Shown here piece by piece: positions 9,188 to 17,847 of a stretch of 64,000 nucleotides of DNA (the first letter of the stretch is position 1; the number at the start of each line of letters is the position of its first letter). A program made the translations under genes and the position numbers. This DNA is from Marinobacter nauticus (GTDB taxonomy: Bacteria > Pseudomonadota > Gammaproteobacteria > Pseudomonadales > Oleiphilaceae). Location: positions 558,001 to 622,000 of the forward strand of contig NZ_RBJB01000004.1 of assembly GCF_003634635.1 (NCBI RefSeq). The letters are read 5' to 3'. The notes under the pieces were generated by a model. The model was not told the origin of the DNA, searched no databases, and worked only from the letters and a program-made list of their open reading frames with translations.

Positions 9188-9280
9188 CGTGCCCTGTCAC
9201 ACAAGCGTCATCTCTTCCGGTTAGTGTGAAGGCTCATCAGGACGACATGCATTGTGTTGATGCATCGTGTGATTGCTTAT

Positions 9281-9304
9281 GCCGGGGCTTGCCCCGGCTT
9301 TTTT
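9281..9304 (+). terminator. Intrinsic terminator after the methyltransferase gene
   Basis: A 7-bp perfect GC stem (GCCGGGG / CCCCGGC, loop CTTG) is followed by six T on the plus strand. It ends the MscS-methyltransferase transcript just before the convergent lldR gene. Confidence 0.9.
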
Positions 9305-10088
9305 ATGGAGCCCGGTGTTCGCCGCTCCCTTCCCTTCTCAACGCCCGTTCACGCCGTCGCGCGGTTTCGCTGCGTTCCGATATGGTTTGCTGCACAAACT
9401 GTATGTGCTCCCCGGCGATGGCCCTGGCGTCTTCTTCCCGGCCTTCAACGATGGCGTTATACAGCTTCTGGTGCTGGTCCATCAGGCCCTGGCGGGTCTG
9501 AACCTCGCGGGAGTACATGCCACCGATGTTGGTGACAATGTTGTTCTTGAGCATGCTGAACAGGTTGCGCATGGTGTGCAGCAGCACCACGTTGTGGCTG
9601 GCTTCAGCAATAGCCATGTGGAAGCGGGCATCGGCAGCCCCTTCTTCTTCCAGATTGTGGGCAGTGGAATTCTGGTAGCAGGCGTGGAGCTCTTCCCAGG
9701 CTTTGCCCAGCCGTGCCAGATCCACTTCCGTGGCGCGTAGGGCCGCGTAGTAGGCGCAGTCACCCTCCAGTGTGCGACGGAACTCAAGCAAATCCCGGTG
9801 CGCTTCCGGGTGCTTTTCCAGCAGCGGAATGAGAGGGTCGCTGAAGCTGCTTCCCAGATTCTCCGCCACATAATTGCCGCCGCCCTGGCGGCTTTTCAGC
9901 AGGCCTTTGGCCGCCAGGCGTTGCACCGCCTCTCTGAGAGACGGGCGGGATACGCCGAATTGCTCCGCCAGCACCCGTTCCGGCGGCAGGCGCTGGCCCG
10001 GTTCCAGGGTTCCTTCCAGAATCATGGTCTCCAGTTGCTCGACAATGGTGTCGGCCAGCCGTCTGGGAGCAATCTGATTGATGGGCAT
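9303..10088 (-). CDS. lldR: GntR/FadR-family regulator of lactate use (LldR-like)
   Basis: A 261-residue transcription factor. The N-terminal winged helix is RLADTIVEQLETMILEG, RLPPERVLAEQFGVSRPSLREAV, then KGLLKSRQGGGNYV. The C-terminal FCD ligand domain (about 85-240) has the metal-binding Asp/His pattern DARFHMAIAEASHN and HQKLYNAIVEG. It is divergent from the lldP-lutABC operon, and the shared promoter region holds two TTGGTNNNACCAA palindromes, the class bound by LldR and PdhR. It most likely represses the operon until lactate is present and also controls itself. Confidence 0.88.
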   Translation of the reverse strand: MPINQIAPRRLADTIVEQLETMILEGTLEPGQRLPPERVLAEQFGVSRPSLREAVQRLAAKGLLKSRQGGGNYVAENLGSSFSDPLIPLLEKHPEAHRDLLEFRRTLEGDCAYYAALRATEVDLARLGKAWEELHACYQNSTAHNLEEEGAADARFHMAIAEASHNVVLLHTMRNLFSMLKNNIVTNIGGMYSREVQTRQGLMDQHQKLYNAIVEGREEDARAIAGEHIQFVQQTISERSETARRRERALRREGSGEHRAP

Positions 10089-10113
10089 GATGTCTCGCTT
10101 GTATGTCTAAAAA

Positions 10114-10128
10114 ATTGGTCTTACCAAT
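10114..10128. promoter_or_regulatory. LldR/PdhR-type operator, copy 1
   Basis: ATTGGTCTTACCAAT is a perfect inverted repeat with a 3-bp spacer. It lies 26 bases upstream of the lldR start, where it would cover the lldR promoter. Confidence 0.85.
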
Positions 10129-10251
10129 AAATCTTACCTCTGTCCACGCTTGTTTTTACAACAAAACCTCAACGCAATACGACTAATGTATGAGTGGGCA
10201 GTTTTGACACCACAAGGTCTGCTCAAATAACGTACTCGGCACAGGTTTGTA

Positions 10252-10268
10252 AATTGGTAATACCAATT
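10252..10268. promoter_or_regulatory. LldR/PdhR-type operator, copy 2
   Basis: AATTGGTAATACCAATT is a perfect 17-bp palindrome about 40 bases upstream of the lactate permease start. Its centre is 139 bp from the other copy. Two similar sites around the promoter allow cooperative binding or looping, as known for E. coli LldR. Confidence 0.88.
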
Positions 10269-10309
10269 ATCCAAAAATAGAATCCAACAACAAGACCCTG
10301 GAGAACATG

Positions 10310-12001
10310 ATGTCGTCCGGATTGCTCGCCCTGTTGGCGTTTACGCCTATTCTTCTTGCCGGAGTGCTGCTGATTGGCATGCGTTGGCCCGCCCGCCGTG
10401 CCATGCCCGTGGTATTTCTGGTTACCGCGCTGATTGGCTATAGCGCCTGGGATATGACCCTGAACCGTATCCTCGCTTCCACTCTGCAAGGGCTGGTAAT
10501 CACCATCGGCCTGCTGTGGATTATCTTTGGCGCGATATTGCTGCTGAACACGCTGAAGCACTCCGGTGCCATCACCACGATTCGGGCCGGCTTTACCAAC
10601 ATCACCTCGGATCGCCGTATTCAGGCCATCATCATTGTCTGGCTGTTCGGCAGCTTTATCGAAGGTGCCTCTGGCTTTGGTACACCGGCCGCCATCGCCG
10701 CGCCCCTGCTGGTTGCGGTCGGTTTTCCGGCTATGGCGGCCGTCATGCTGGGCATGATGGTGCAGAGCACGCCGGTATCCTTTGGTGCTGTAGGTACGCC
10801 GATTGTGGTGGGAGTGACAACGGGTCTGGATCGGGCCAGCATTACCGAGCGACTGGAATCCCTGGGCTCCAACTGGGATACCTACCTGCAACTGATCACC
10901 TCGGAAGTGGCCATCACCCACGCCATTGTCGGTGTCGTTATGCCGGTACTGATGGTGACGATGATGACCCGCTTCTTCGGCAAGAATAAAAGCTGGAAAG
11001 AGGGGCTGGAGGTCCTGCCATTTGCGTTGTTTGCCGGCATCGCGTTTGTCGTGCCCTACGCCCTGACCGGGGTGATTCTGGGGCCGGAGTTCCCGTCTCT
11101 GCTGGGTGGCCTGATTGGTCTGGCGATTGTGACCACTGCCGCCAAAAAAGGCTTCCTGATTCCGAAGCGGACCTGGGATTTTGCCGACAGCAAAGACTGG
11201 CCCAGTGAGTGGCTGGGCAGCATTGAGATGAAACTGGAAGACATCGCCGCCAAACCGATGAGCGGTTTCCGGGCGTGGGTACCCTACGTGCTGGTCGGCG
11301 TGGTACTGGTGCTCAGCCGCACCGTTGAGCCGATCAAGCAAGCCTTCACCAGCGTTGGCGTGTCGTTCTCCAACATCCTGGGAGAAGCAGGTATTAATGC
11401 CGGGATCCAGCCACTTTACCTGCCGGGCGGTATTCTGGTGATGGTAGTGCTGGCAACTTTCTTCATCCACCGGATGAACCTGAAAGCGCTGAATTCGGCG
11501 GTGAAAGAATCCGGTGGCGTGCTGCTGAGTGCCGGTTTCGTGCTGCTGTTCACCGTGCCTATGGTGCGGATACTGATCAACTCCGGCGTTAACCTGTCGG
11601 ACCTGCCGAGCATGCCGCTGGCCATGGCCACCTGGGCTGCCGATGCGGTTGGCGGCATTTACCCGTTGCTGGCCCCCACGGTGGGTGCGCTCGGTGCGTT
11701 CCTGGCCGGTTCCAATACGGTCTCCAACATGATGTTCAGCCAGTTCCAGTTTGGCGTTGCCGAGAGCCTTGGTTTGTCCACCGCACTGATGGTGGCGGTG
11801 CAGGCCGTGGGTGCTGCGGCAGGCAATATGGTGGCCATCCATAACGTGGTGGCAGCATCTGCTACGGTCGGGTTGCTGGGCCGTGAAGGTCAGACACTGC
11901 GCAAGACGGTGTGGCCGACCCTATACTACCTGGTGATGACCGGTTCGATTGCGCTGCTGGCCGCCTACGGCCTGGGGCTGACGGACCCGTTACTGAACTG
12001 A
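10310..12001 (+). CDS. lldP: L-lactate permease
   Basis: A 563-residue inner-membrane proton symporter for lactate, with about 13-14 hydrophobic helices along its length. LctP family signatures are [22 protein letters not shown] and [22 protein letters not shown] in the first half, and [17 protein letters not shown] and [16 protein letters not shown] near the end. Two ATG codons are adjacent; the second (10310) has GGAG at the better distance. It is first in an operon with lutABC and sits under two LldR operators. Confidence 0.92.
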   Translation: MSSGLLALLAFTPILLAGVLLIGMRWPARRAMPVVFLVTALIGYSAWDMTLNRILASTLQGLVITIGLLWIIFGAILLLNTLKHSGAITTIRAGFTNITSDRRIQAIIIVWLFGSFIEGASGFGTPAAIAAPLLVAVGFPAMAAVMLGMMVQSTPVSFGAVGTPIVVGVTTGLDRASITERLESLGSNWDTYLQLITSEVAITHAIVGVVMPVLMVTMMTRFFGKNKSWKEGLEVLPFALFAGIAFVVPYALTGVILGPEFPSLLGGLIGLAIVTTAAKKGFLIPKRTWDFADSKDWPSEWLGSIEMKLEDIAAKPMSGFRAWVPYVLVGVVLVLSRTVEPIKQAFTSVGVSFSNILGEAGINAGIQPLYLPGGILVMVVLATFFIHRMNLKALNSAVKESGGVLLSAGFVLLFTVPMVRILINSGVNLSDLPSMPLAMATWAADAVGGIYPLLAPTVGALGAFLAGSNTVSNMMFSQFQFGVAESLGLSTALMVAVQAVGAAAGNMVAIHNVVAASATVGLLGREGQTLRKTVWPTLYYLVMTGSIALLAAYGLGLTDPLLN

Positions 12002-12064
12002 AAACACTGGGATAACCACAACGGGTGGCCGGCTGCTGGCCGGACCGCCCGGAGGCAATGACTG

Positions 12065-12892
12065 ATGAGTGAGCTGTTTTACGACGCCGCCCCCAATGCC
12101 ACCCGCGTGGCTCCTGAGCGCCCCAGGCCACGAATGTATCCGGCCAAGCCGGCCGAGGTCACTTTGTTCGGCACCTGCGTGGTGGATTTGTTCTTTCCCG
12201 AGGCCGGGCTGGATGCTATCCGCCTGCTGGAACGGGAAGGCATTCGCGTGCATTTTCCAGACGAACAATCCTGCTGCGGTCAGCCGGCCTGGACCTCCGG
12301 CTACGTGAACGAGGCCCGGGAGGTGGCGCGGGCACAGCTCAATTTACTCGACAACGGCTTGCCGGTGGTGGTGCCGTCCGGATCCTGTGCCGGTATGTTC
12401 CGACAGCATTACCGGGAAGTCTTTGCAGAAGAACCAGATACCCTTAAACGTGTGGAAGATCTGGCTGAACGAACGTTCGAGCTGACCGAGTTTCTGCTGC
12501 ATGTATGCAAGGTGGACTGGCAGGATCTCGGCCAGCCCACACAGATTGCCTTGCACACCTCCTGTTCCGCCCGCAGGGAAATGAACACCCACCTGCACGC
12601 GCGGGAGTTGCTGGGCAAGCTGGCGAATGTCGAGCGGCTGGACCACGATCATGAAAGCGAATGCTGCGGCTTTGGTGGCACCTTCTCTGTGCGCATGCCC
12701 GAAGTGTCCGGGGCCATGGTGCTCGACAAAACCCGTTCGTTGCGGGAATCCGGTGCAGCGGAAATGGTAACCGCTGATGGCGGCTGCCTGCTCAACATCA
12801 ACGGCTCCCTGGAAAAACAGAAACAGACGTTCCGGGGCCGGCATCTGGCCAGCTTTCTTTGGGAGCGGGTGAGTGGAGAGGTGAAATCATGA
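12065..12892 (+). CDS. lutA: L-lactate oxidase complex subunit LutA/LldE (Fe-S oxidoreductase)
   Basis: A 275-residue subunit of the LutABC complex, which oxidises L-lactate to pyruvate. It carries the two CCG domains of the family, CCGQPAWTSG and CCGFGGTFSVRMPE, which bind Fe-S or haterodisulfide-like clusters, and a middle HTSCSARREM. About 30 extra residues precede the conserved VTLFGTCVVDLFFPEAG compared with the usual ~240-residue family members. GGAGG lies 9 bases before the ATG. The end overlaps lutB (ATGA). Confidence 0.92.
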   Translation: MSELFYDAAPNATRVAPERPRPRMYPAKPAEVTLFGTCVVDLFFPEAGLDAIRLLEREGIRVHFPDEQSCCGQPAWTSGYVNEAREVARAQLNLLDNGLPVVVPSGSCAGMFRQHYREVFAEEPDTLKRVEDLAERTFELTEFLLHVCKVDWQDLGQPTQIALHTSCSARREMNTHLHARELLGKLANVERLDHDHESECCGFGGTFSVRMPEVSGAMVLDKTRSLRESGAAEMVTADGGCLLNINGSLEKQKQTFRGRHLASFLWERVSGEVKS

Positions 12893-14331
12893 GCCAGCGT
12901 ATACCGGTAAAAGAACTCACCGACAGCTTCCGTGGCCGCGCGGTGGGCGCCCTGGCCGACGACCAGCTGCGCACCAACTTCCGCGTCGCCATGGACTCGC
13001 TGATGAAGAAGCGGGCCGATGCCTTTCCGGACGAGGAGGAGCGTGAGGGCCTGCGGGAACTCGGCAACCACATCAAGGCCCGGGCGCTGTCCCGGTTGCC
13101 GGATTTGCTTGAACAACTGGAAACCAGGCTGACCGCCAACGGTGTCAAGGTCCACTGGGCGGAGACTAACGAAGAGGCCAACCGGATTGTCCACTCCATC
13201 ATTGAGGCGAAGCAGGGTTCTCAGGTGGTGAAGGGTAAATCCATGGTCAGCGAAGAAATGGAAATGAACGACTACCTGGCCGAACGCCACATCGAGTGCC
13301 TGGAGTCGGACATGGGCGAGTATATCGTCCAACTGGATGGTGAAAAGCCCTCCCACATCATCATGCCCGCGATTCACAAGAACCGCTTTCAGGTCTCCAG
13401 ACTGTTCCACGACAAACTGGGCGTGGATGAGACCGAGGATGTGAACGAACTGATCCAGATTGGTCGCCGCACCCTGCGCCAGAAATTCCTTGAAGCGGAT
13501 GTCGGGGTCTCCGGCGTCAACTTCGCCATTGCCGAAACCGGCACCTTGCTGCTGGTGGAGAACGAAGGCAATGGCCGCATGAGCACCACGGCGCCGCCAG
13601 TGCACATTGCCGTCACCGGCATCGAAAAAGTGGTGGAGAACCTGCGGGACGTGGTGCCTCTGTTGTCGCTGCTCACCCGTTCCGCGTTGGGTCAGCCGAT
13701 CACTACTTACGTGAACATGATTTCCGGCCCGCGCAAGGCGGATGAGCTGGATGGTCCGGAAGAAGTGCATCTGGTTCTGCTGGACAATGGCCGCAGTGGT
13801 GCTTTCGCCGATGCCCAACTGCGCCAGACGTTGAACTGTATCCGCTGCGGTGCGTGCATGAACCACTGCCCGGTCTATACCCGTGTGGGTGGCCACACCT
13901 ACGGTGAGGTTTATCCGGGGCCGATCGGCAAGATTATTACGCCGCATATGGTCGGGTTGCACAAGGTACCGGACCACCCCAGCGCGTCTTCATTGTGTGG
14001 CGCCTGTGGTGAGGTTTGTCCGGTGAAGATTCCGATCCCGGAAATGCTGCAGCGCTTGCGTCAGGAAAACGTGAAAAGCCCCGCCGAACAGCCGAAAGTT
14101 AAAGATGGCGGCGCCAAGTATTCCCGCAAGGAGCGGGCAATCTGGCGCTTCTGGGCCAGCCTGAATACGTCGCCGGTGTTTTACCGCCTGTTCCTGTGGG
14201 GCGCGACCCGTTTTGGCAAACTGGCACCGAAAAACGTCGGCCCCTGGACCGAGAACCACTCGGCGCCGGTACCGGCCCGGCGGTCTTTGCATGATCTGGC
14301 CAAAGCCCATTTGAATCAGGGAGACCGGTGA
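12889..14331 (+). CDS. lutB: L-lactate oxidase complex subunit LutB/LldF (iron-sulfur protein)
   Basis: A 480-residue iron-sulfur subunit. The N-terminal two-thirds is the LUD domain (KGKSMVSEEMEMN, ETGTLLLVENEGNGRM). Two [4Fe-4S] ferredoxin-like motifs follow, CIRCGACMNHCPVY and CGACGEVCPVKIPIP, placed as in all LutB/LldF proteins. The start at 12889 overlaps the lutA stop by 4 bases and has GGAGAGG upstream. The stop overlaps lutC by one base. Confidence 0.94.
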   Translation: MSQRIPVKELTDSFRGRAVGALADDQLRTNFRVAMDSLMKKRADAFPDEEEREGLRELGNHIKARALSRLPDLLEQLETRLTANGVKVHWAETNEEANRIVHSIIEAKQGSQVVKGKSMVSEEMEMNDYLAERHIECLESDMGEYIVQLDGEKPSHIIMPAIHKNRFQVSRLFHDKLGVDETEDVNELIQIGRRTLRQKFLEADVGVSGVNFAIAETGTLLLVENEGNGRMSTTAPPVHIAVTGIEKVVENLRDVVPLLSLLTRSALGQPITTYVNMISGPRKADELDGPEEVHLVLLDNGRSGAFADAQLRQTLNCIRCGACMNHCPVYTRVGGHTYGEVYPGPIGKIITPHMVGLHKVPDHPSASSLCGACGEVCPVKIPIPEMLQRLRQENVKSPAEQPKVKDGGAKYSRKERAIWRFWASLNTSPVFYRLFLWGATRFGKLAPKNVGPWTENHSAPVPARRSLHDLAKAHLNQGDR

Positions 14332-15002
14332 TGAGTGCCCGCAGCAATATTCTCAACAAGCTCCGTGCCGGTCTGGCCGGCACCACGCCCCGGCCGGACG
14401 ATTTCGATGAGGCTCTGGTGACCCGCCCCTGGCAGTATGCGCCGGAGGACCGGATTACCCGACTGCGCTCCCTGATGGAAGCGGTGCACACCGAAATCCA
14501 CCAGTTGACGACCGAGCAATGGCCCTCAAAGGTTCAGGAATTGCTGGAGAGCCGCGGCCTGAAGAATGTGCTTTATGCCCCGGGTACCGAGCACGGCAAG
14601 CAGCTGGCGGAGCACTGGCAGCGTGCGGAGCCCAGACCGGAGCTGTTGGTCTATGACCGCCCCATTGAGGAATGGAAAGAGGAACTGTTCTGGCAGGTGG
14701 ATGCCAGCGTGACGGGCACGGTGGGCGGGATTGCTGCCACCGGTTCACTGGTACTGTGGCCGGATCGTCACGAACCGCGGCTGATGAGTCTTCTGCCGCC
14801 GTTGCATATCGCGTTGCTCAAGGCGAGTGAGGTGGAAGACAACCTGTATGGGATGATGCAGAAGCACAACTGGTCCGCGGGTCTGCCCACGAACCTGTTG
14901 CTGGTCTCTGGTCCGTCCAAGACGGCGGACATCGAGCAGGTGCTTGCCTATGGGGCCCATGGCCCCAAGGAGCTAGTGGTCCTCATCCTTGAGGACGGCT
15001 GA
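14331..15002 (+). CDS. lutC: L-lactate oxidase complex subunit LutC/LldG (LUD domain)
   Basis: A 223-residue LUD-domain (DUF162) subunit. It shows the conserved TGTVGGIAATGSLVL and the end segment SGPSKTADIEQVLAYGAHGPKEL. It is the last gene of the lldP-lutABC operon. Its TGA at 15000-15002 directly abuts the stop codon of the convergent pntB gene with no base between them, so no terminator can lie between the two operons. Confidence 0.92.
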   Translation: MSARSNILNKLRAGLAGTTPRPDDFDEALVTRPWQYAPEDRITRLRSLMEAVHTEIHQLTTEQWPSKVQELLESRGLKNVLYAPGTEHGKQLAEHWQRAEPRPELLVYDRPIEEWKEELFWQVDASVTGTVGGIAATGSLVLWPDRHEPRLMSLLPPLHIALLKASEVEDNLYGMMQKHNWSAGLPTNLLLVSGPSKTADIEQVLAYGAHGPKELVVLILEDG

Positions 15003-16400
15003 TCAGAGTTCCTTGATCGCGCTGGTGGTGGCTTGCAGGACTTCCTTGGCGTCGCCCTTCACCATCAGGCTGTTGTCGCGAATGAACAGACCGTTGGGAA
15101 TGCCGGCGAAGCCAGCGGACAGGCTGCGCTTGACCACCACCACCGTTTTCGCCTTGTGCACGTCCAGTATGGGCATGCCGAAGATGGGCGAGTTGGGGTC
15201 TTCGGCGGCGGCCGGGTTCACCACGTCATTGGCGCCGAGCACGATGGCCACATCCGCCTGCGGCAGTTCCGGGTTGATGGCGTCCATGTCTTTCAACTGG
15301 TCATAAGGGATTTCAGCTTCGGCCAGCAGCACGTTCATGTGCCCTGGCATCCGGCCTGCCACCGGGTGAATCGCGTAACTGACCTTGGCACCACGGCCCT
15401 CAAGCTGGTTGGCGAGTTCTTTCACCGCATGCTGTGCCTGAGCCACCGCTAGGCCGTATCCGGGCACCATGACCACTTTACGGGCACCATCGAGCAGCAG
15501 AGCCAGGTCGTCAGGGGTGGCGTATTTCACCTTGCCATCGTAGAACTCCCCTTCATCCTGCTGGCTCGCCGTGCTGTCTGATCCGCCCAGTACACCGCCG
15601 AACAGAACGTTGGGCAGGGACCGGTTCATGGCCTTGCACATGATGGCGGTCAGAATCAGCCCGGAAGCACCCACCAGGGAACCGGTAATGATCAACCCCT
15701 GGTTGCCCAGCACGAATCCGGTGGCCGCGCCCGCCAGGCCGGAATAGGCGTTAAGCAGGGCGACGACGACCGGCATGTCGGCACCACCGATAGGCTGGAC
15801 CAGACCAATGCCAAGCAGCAGGCAGAGCCCTACGAGGGCCGCGAGGGCCAGCGGGCTGGTGCTGCCGCTGGTGGCAAACAGCACCGCTCCGGCGACGGCG
15901 GCAATCAGCGTAACCAGCGTGACACTGTGCCACAGGCGATTGTTCCGGCTGTCGCCAATATTCCCCTTGAGTTTCAGAACGGCTACCACCGACCCGGTCA
16001 GAGTGACCGAGCCGATGACGATGGAGGCCAGAATCGCGGCGGTCCAGCCGCCACTGCCGGCACCGGTGGCATTAACCGCGTGCATCCAGGTGCTGGCGGC
16101 CACTGCAACGGAGGCGCCCCCGCCGATACCGTTCAGGCTCGCCACCAGTTCCGGCATTTCCGTCGTTGCGGTCCGTTTTGCGAGCCAGACGCCGATCGCG
16201 CCGCCCAGCAGCATGCCAGCGATGATGGCCGCGTAGCTGATGATTTCCTGGTGCAACAGGGCGGCGACGACCGCAATCAGCATCCCGATGGCGGCCAGCT
16301 GGTTACCACGTACGGCCGTTTTCGGGCGGGTCATGCCCTTGATGCCGAGAATGAAGCAGACAGCAGCTGCAAGGTAAGACAGGTTGATCAATGCAAACAT
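15003..16400 (-). CDS. pntB: NAD(P) transhydrogenase subunit beta
   Basis: A 465-residue inner-membrane subunit of the proton-translocating transhydrogenase, which makes NADPH from NADH at the expense of the proton gradient. The N-terminal half has about nine hydrophobic helices. The C-terminal domain III binds NADP(H): VVMVPGYGLAVAQAQHAV, SYAIHPVAGRMPGHMNVLLAEA, VAIVLGANDVVNPAA and KRSLSAGFAGI. It is the last gene of the mqo-pntAA-pntAB-pntB operon, 2 bases after pntAB. Confidence 0.95.
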   Translation of the reverse strand: MFALINLSYLAAAVCFILGIKGMTRPKTAVRGNQLAAIGMLIAVVAALLHQEIISYAAIIAGMLLGGAIGVWLAKRTATTEMPELVASLNGIGGGASVAVAASTWMHAVNATGAGSGGWTAAILASIVIGSVTLTGSVVAVLKLKGNIGDSRNNRLWHSVTLVTLIAAVAGAVLFATSGSTSPLALAALVGLCLLLGIGLVQPIGGADMPVVVALLNAYSGLAGAATGFVLGNQGLIITGSLVGASGLILTAIMCKAMNRSLPNVLFGGVLGGSDSTASQQDEGEFYDGKVKYATPDDLALLLDGARKVVMVPGYGLAVAQAQHAVKELANQLEGRGAKVSYAIHPVAGRMPGHMNVLLAEAEIPYDQLKDMDAINPELPQADVAIVLGANDVVNPAAAEDPNSPIFGMPILDVHKAKTVVVVKRSLSAGFAGIPNGLFIRDNSLMVKGDAKEVLQATTSAIKEL

Positions 16401-16402
16401 GG

Positions 16403-16690
16403 TTATCCCTTCCGCTTGAACATATTCAGCATGCGATCCGTCACCAGAAAACCGGCCACGATATTGATGCTGGCCAGGGTGACAGCGATAAAGCCCAGCA
16501 CGCCGGCGACATTAGGCGACAGCTCTGTGCTACCCGCGCTGATGATGGCGCCGACAATCACGATGCCGGAGATGGCATTGGTGCCGCTCATCAACGGGGT
16601 ATGAAGCGTGGGCGGAACCTTGTTGATCAGTTCTACCCCGACGAACAATGCCAGAATGAAAATGGTAAAGCTGAGTGCAAACAGTTCCAT
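16403..16690 (-). CDS. pntAB: NAD(P) transhydrogenase subunit alpha, membrane part
   Basis: A 95-residue protein with three hydrophobic helices and the conserved VPPTLHTPLMSGTNAISGI, which corresponds to the membrane domain at the C terminus of E. coli PntA. The alpha subunit is split in two here, as in many marine gammaproteobacteria and alphaproteobacteria. The start overlaps the pntAA stop (TGATG). Confidence 0.94.
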   Translation of the reverse strand: MELFALSFTIFILALFVGVELINKVPPTLHTPLMSGTNAISGIVIVGAIISAGSTELSPNVAGVLGFIAVTLASINIVAGFLVTDRMLNMFKRKG

Positions 16691-17847
16691 CAGTCCGTGT
16701 CCTTTTGGGTTGAAGTTTGCGGAGTGTCTCGAGTCTCGGCGTTGTGGCGGACGCTGCCGTGCTGGACCACCAGTGTGGACGCAACAATCTCGTCCTCCAG
16801 CTTGGGCACCACACGACCGTCTTCGGTCATGTTGAGCAGAAAGGCGGTAATATTGCGGGTGAGCAGCTGGGAGGCATGCACCGGTACGCGGGAGGGGTGG
16901 TTGGCATGGCCCACCAGGGTAACGCCGTCTACATCCACCTTCTGGTTCAGAACGGTGCCGTCCACGTTGCCACCTTTGTCGGCCGCCAGATCCACGATCA
17001 CCGAGCCGCTCTTCATGCGGTGGATCATTTCCTGGTCAATCAGTTTGGGAGCCGGTTTTCCGGGCACCGCCGCCGTGGTGATCACCAGGTCGGCGCGGGC
17101 GACGCAGTCTGCCAGTTGCTGTCGTTGGGCGGTGTAGAACGCCTCGCTCTGCGCCTTGGCATAACCGCTGTCTCCGGTGGTATCGGATTCAGGCACTTCG
17201 ATTTCAATGAAATCGGCGCCCAGGCTCTCCACCTGCTCTTTCACCTCAGGGCGAAGATCGTAGGCCTCGACCACTGCGCCCAGACGGCGGGCGGTGGCAA
17301 TGGCCATCAGACCTGCAACACCGGCGCCAATGACCAGTACCCGGGCCGGATGAATGGTGCCGGCGGCGGTCATCAGCATGGGGAAGTAACGGGGCAGGGC
17401 CATAGCGCCACTGAGGACGGCGCGGTAGCCGCTGATGCCCGCCATGGCACTCAACACGTCCATGGACTGGGCGCGGGTGGTTCTGGGCACCAGGTCCAGG
17501 GCAAATGCCTGTACGTTTTGCCCGGCGAGCTGTTCCAGCAGCGGTTGGTTGAACCAGGGATCGAGCAGGCAGATCAGGGTGGCGTCTTGCTGAATCAGTC
17601 GCGCTTCCTCTGAGGAGGGCGCCCGAACCTTGAGGATGACTGTGGCCTGACGATATAAGGCGTCGGCATCGTCGGCGATGATGGCCCCGGCGTGGCGATA
17701 GTCGTCATCGGTGAAATGGGCGGCACTGCCAGCGCCACTCTCGACCACCACCTCGTAGCCGGCCTCCAGCAGGGTGGAAACTCCGGATGGGATAATGGCC
17801 ACACGGTTTTCACCGTCTTGTCGTTCTCTGGGAATCCCTATCATCAT
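16690..17847 (-). CDS. pntAA: NAD(P) transhydrogenase subunit alpha, NAD(H)-binding part
   Basis: A 385-residue soluble domain I related to alanine dehydrogenase. It shows IGIPRERQDGENRVAIIPS at the start, the Rossmann loop VLVIGAGVAGLMAIATARRLGA, the interface segment YDLRPEVKEQVESLGA and the RQQLADCVARADLVITTA region. Two adjacent ATG codons (17847, 17844) overlap the mqo stop, so it is translationally coupled to mqo. Confidence 0.94.
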   Translation of the reverse strand: MMIGIPRERQDGENRVAIIPSGVSTLLEAGYEVVVESGAGSAAHFTDDDYRHAGAIIADDADALYRQATVILKVRAPSSEEARLIQQDATLICLLDPWFNQPLLEQLAGQNVQAFALDLVPRTTRAQSMDVLSAMAGISGYRAVLSGAMALPRYFPMLMTAAGTIHPARVLVIGAGVAGLMAIATARRLGAVVEAYDLRPEVKEQVESLGADFIEIEVPESDTTGDSGYAKAQSEAFYTAQRQQLADCVARADLVITTAAVPGKPAPKLIDQEMIHRMKSGSVIVDLAADKGGNVDGTVLNQKVDVDGVTLVGHANHPSRVPVHASQLLTRNITAFLLNMTEDGRVVPKLEDEIVASTLVVQHGSVRHNAETRDTPQTSTQKDTD

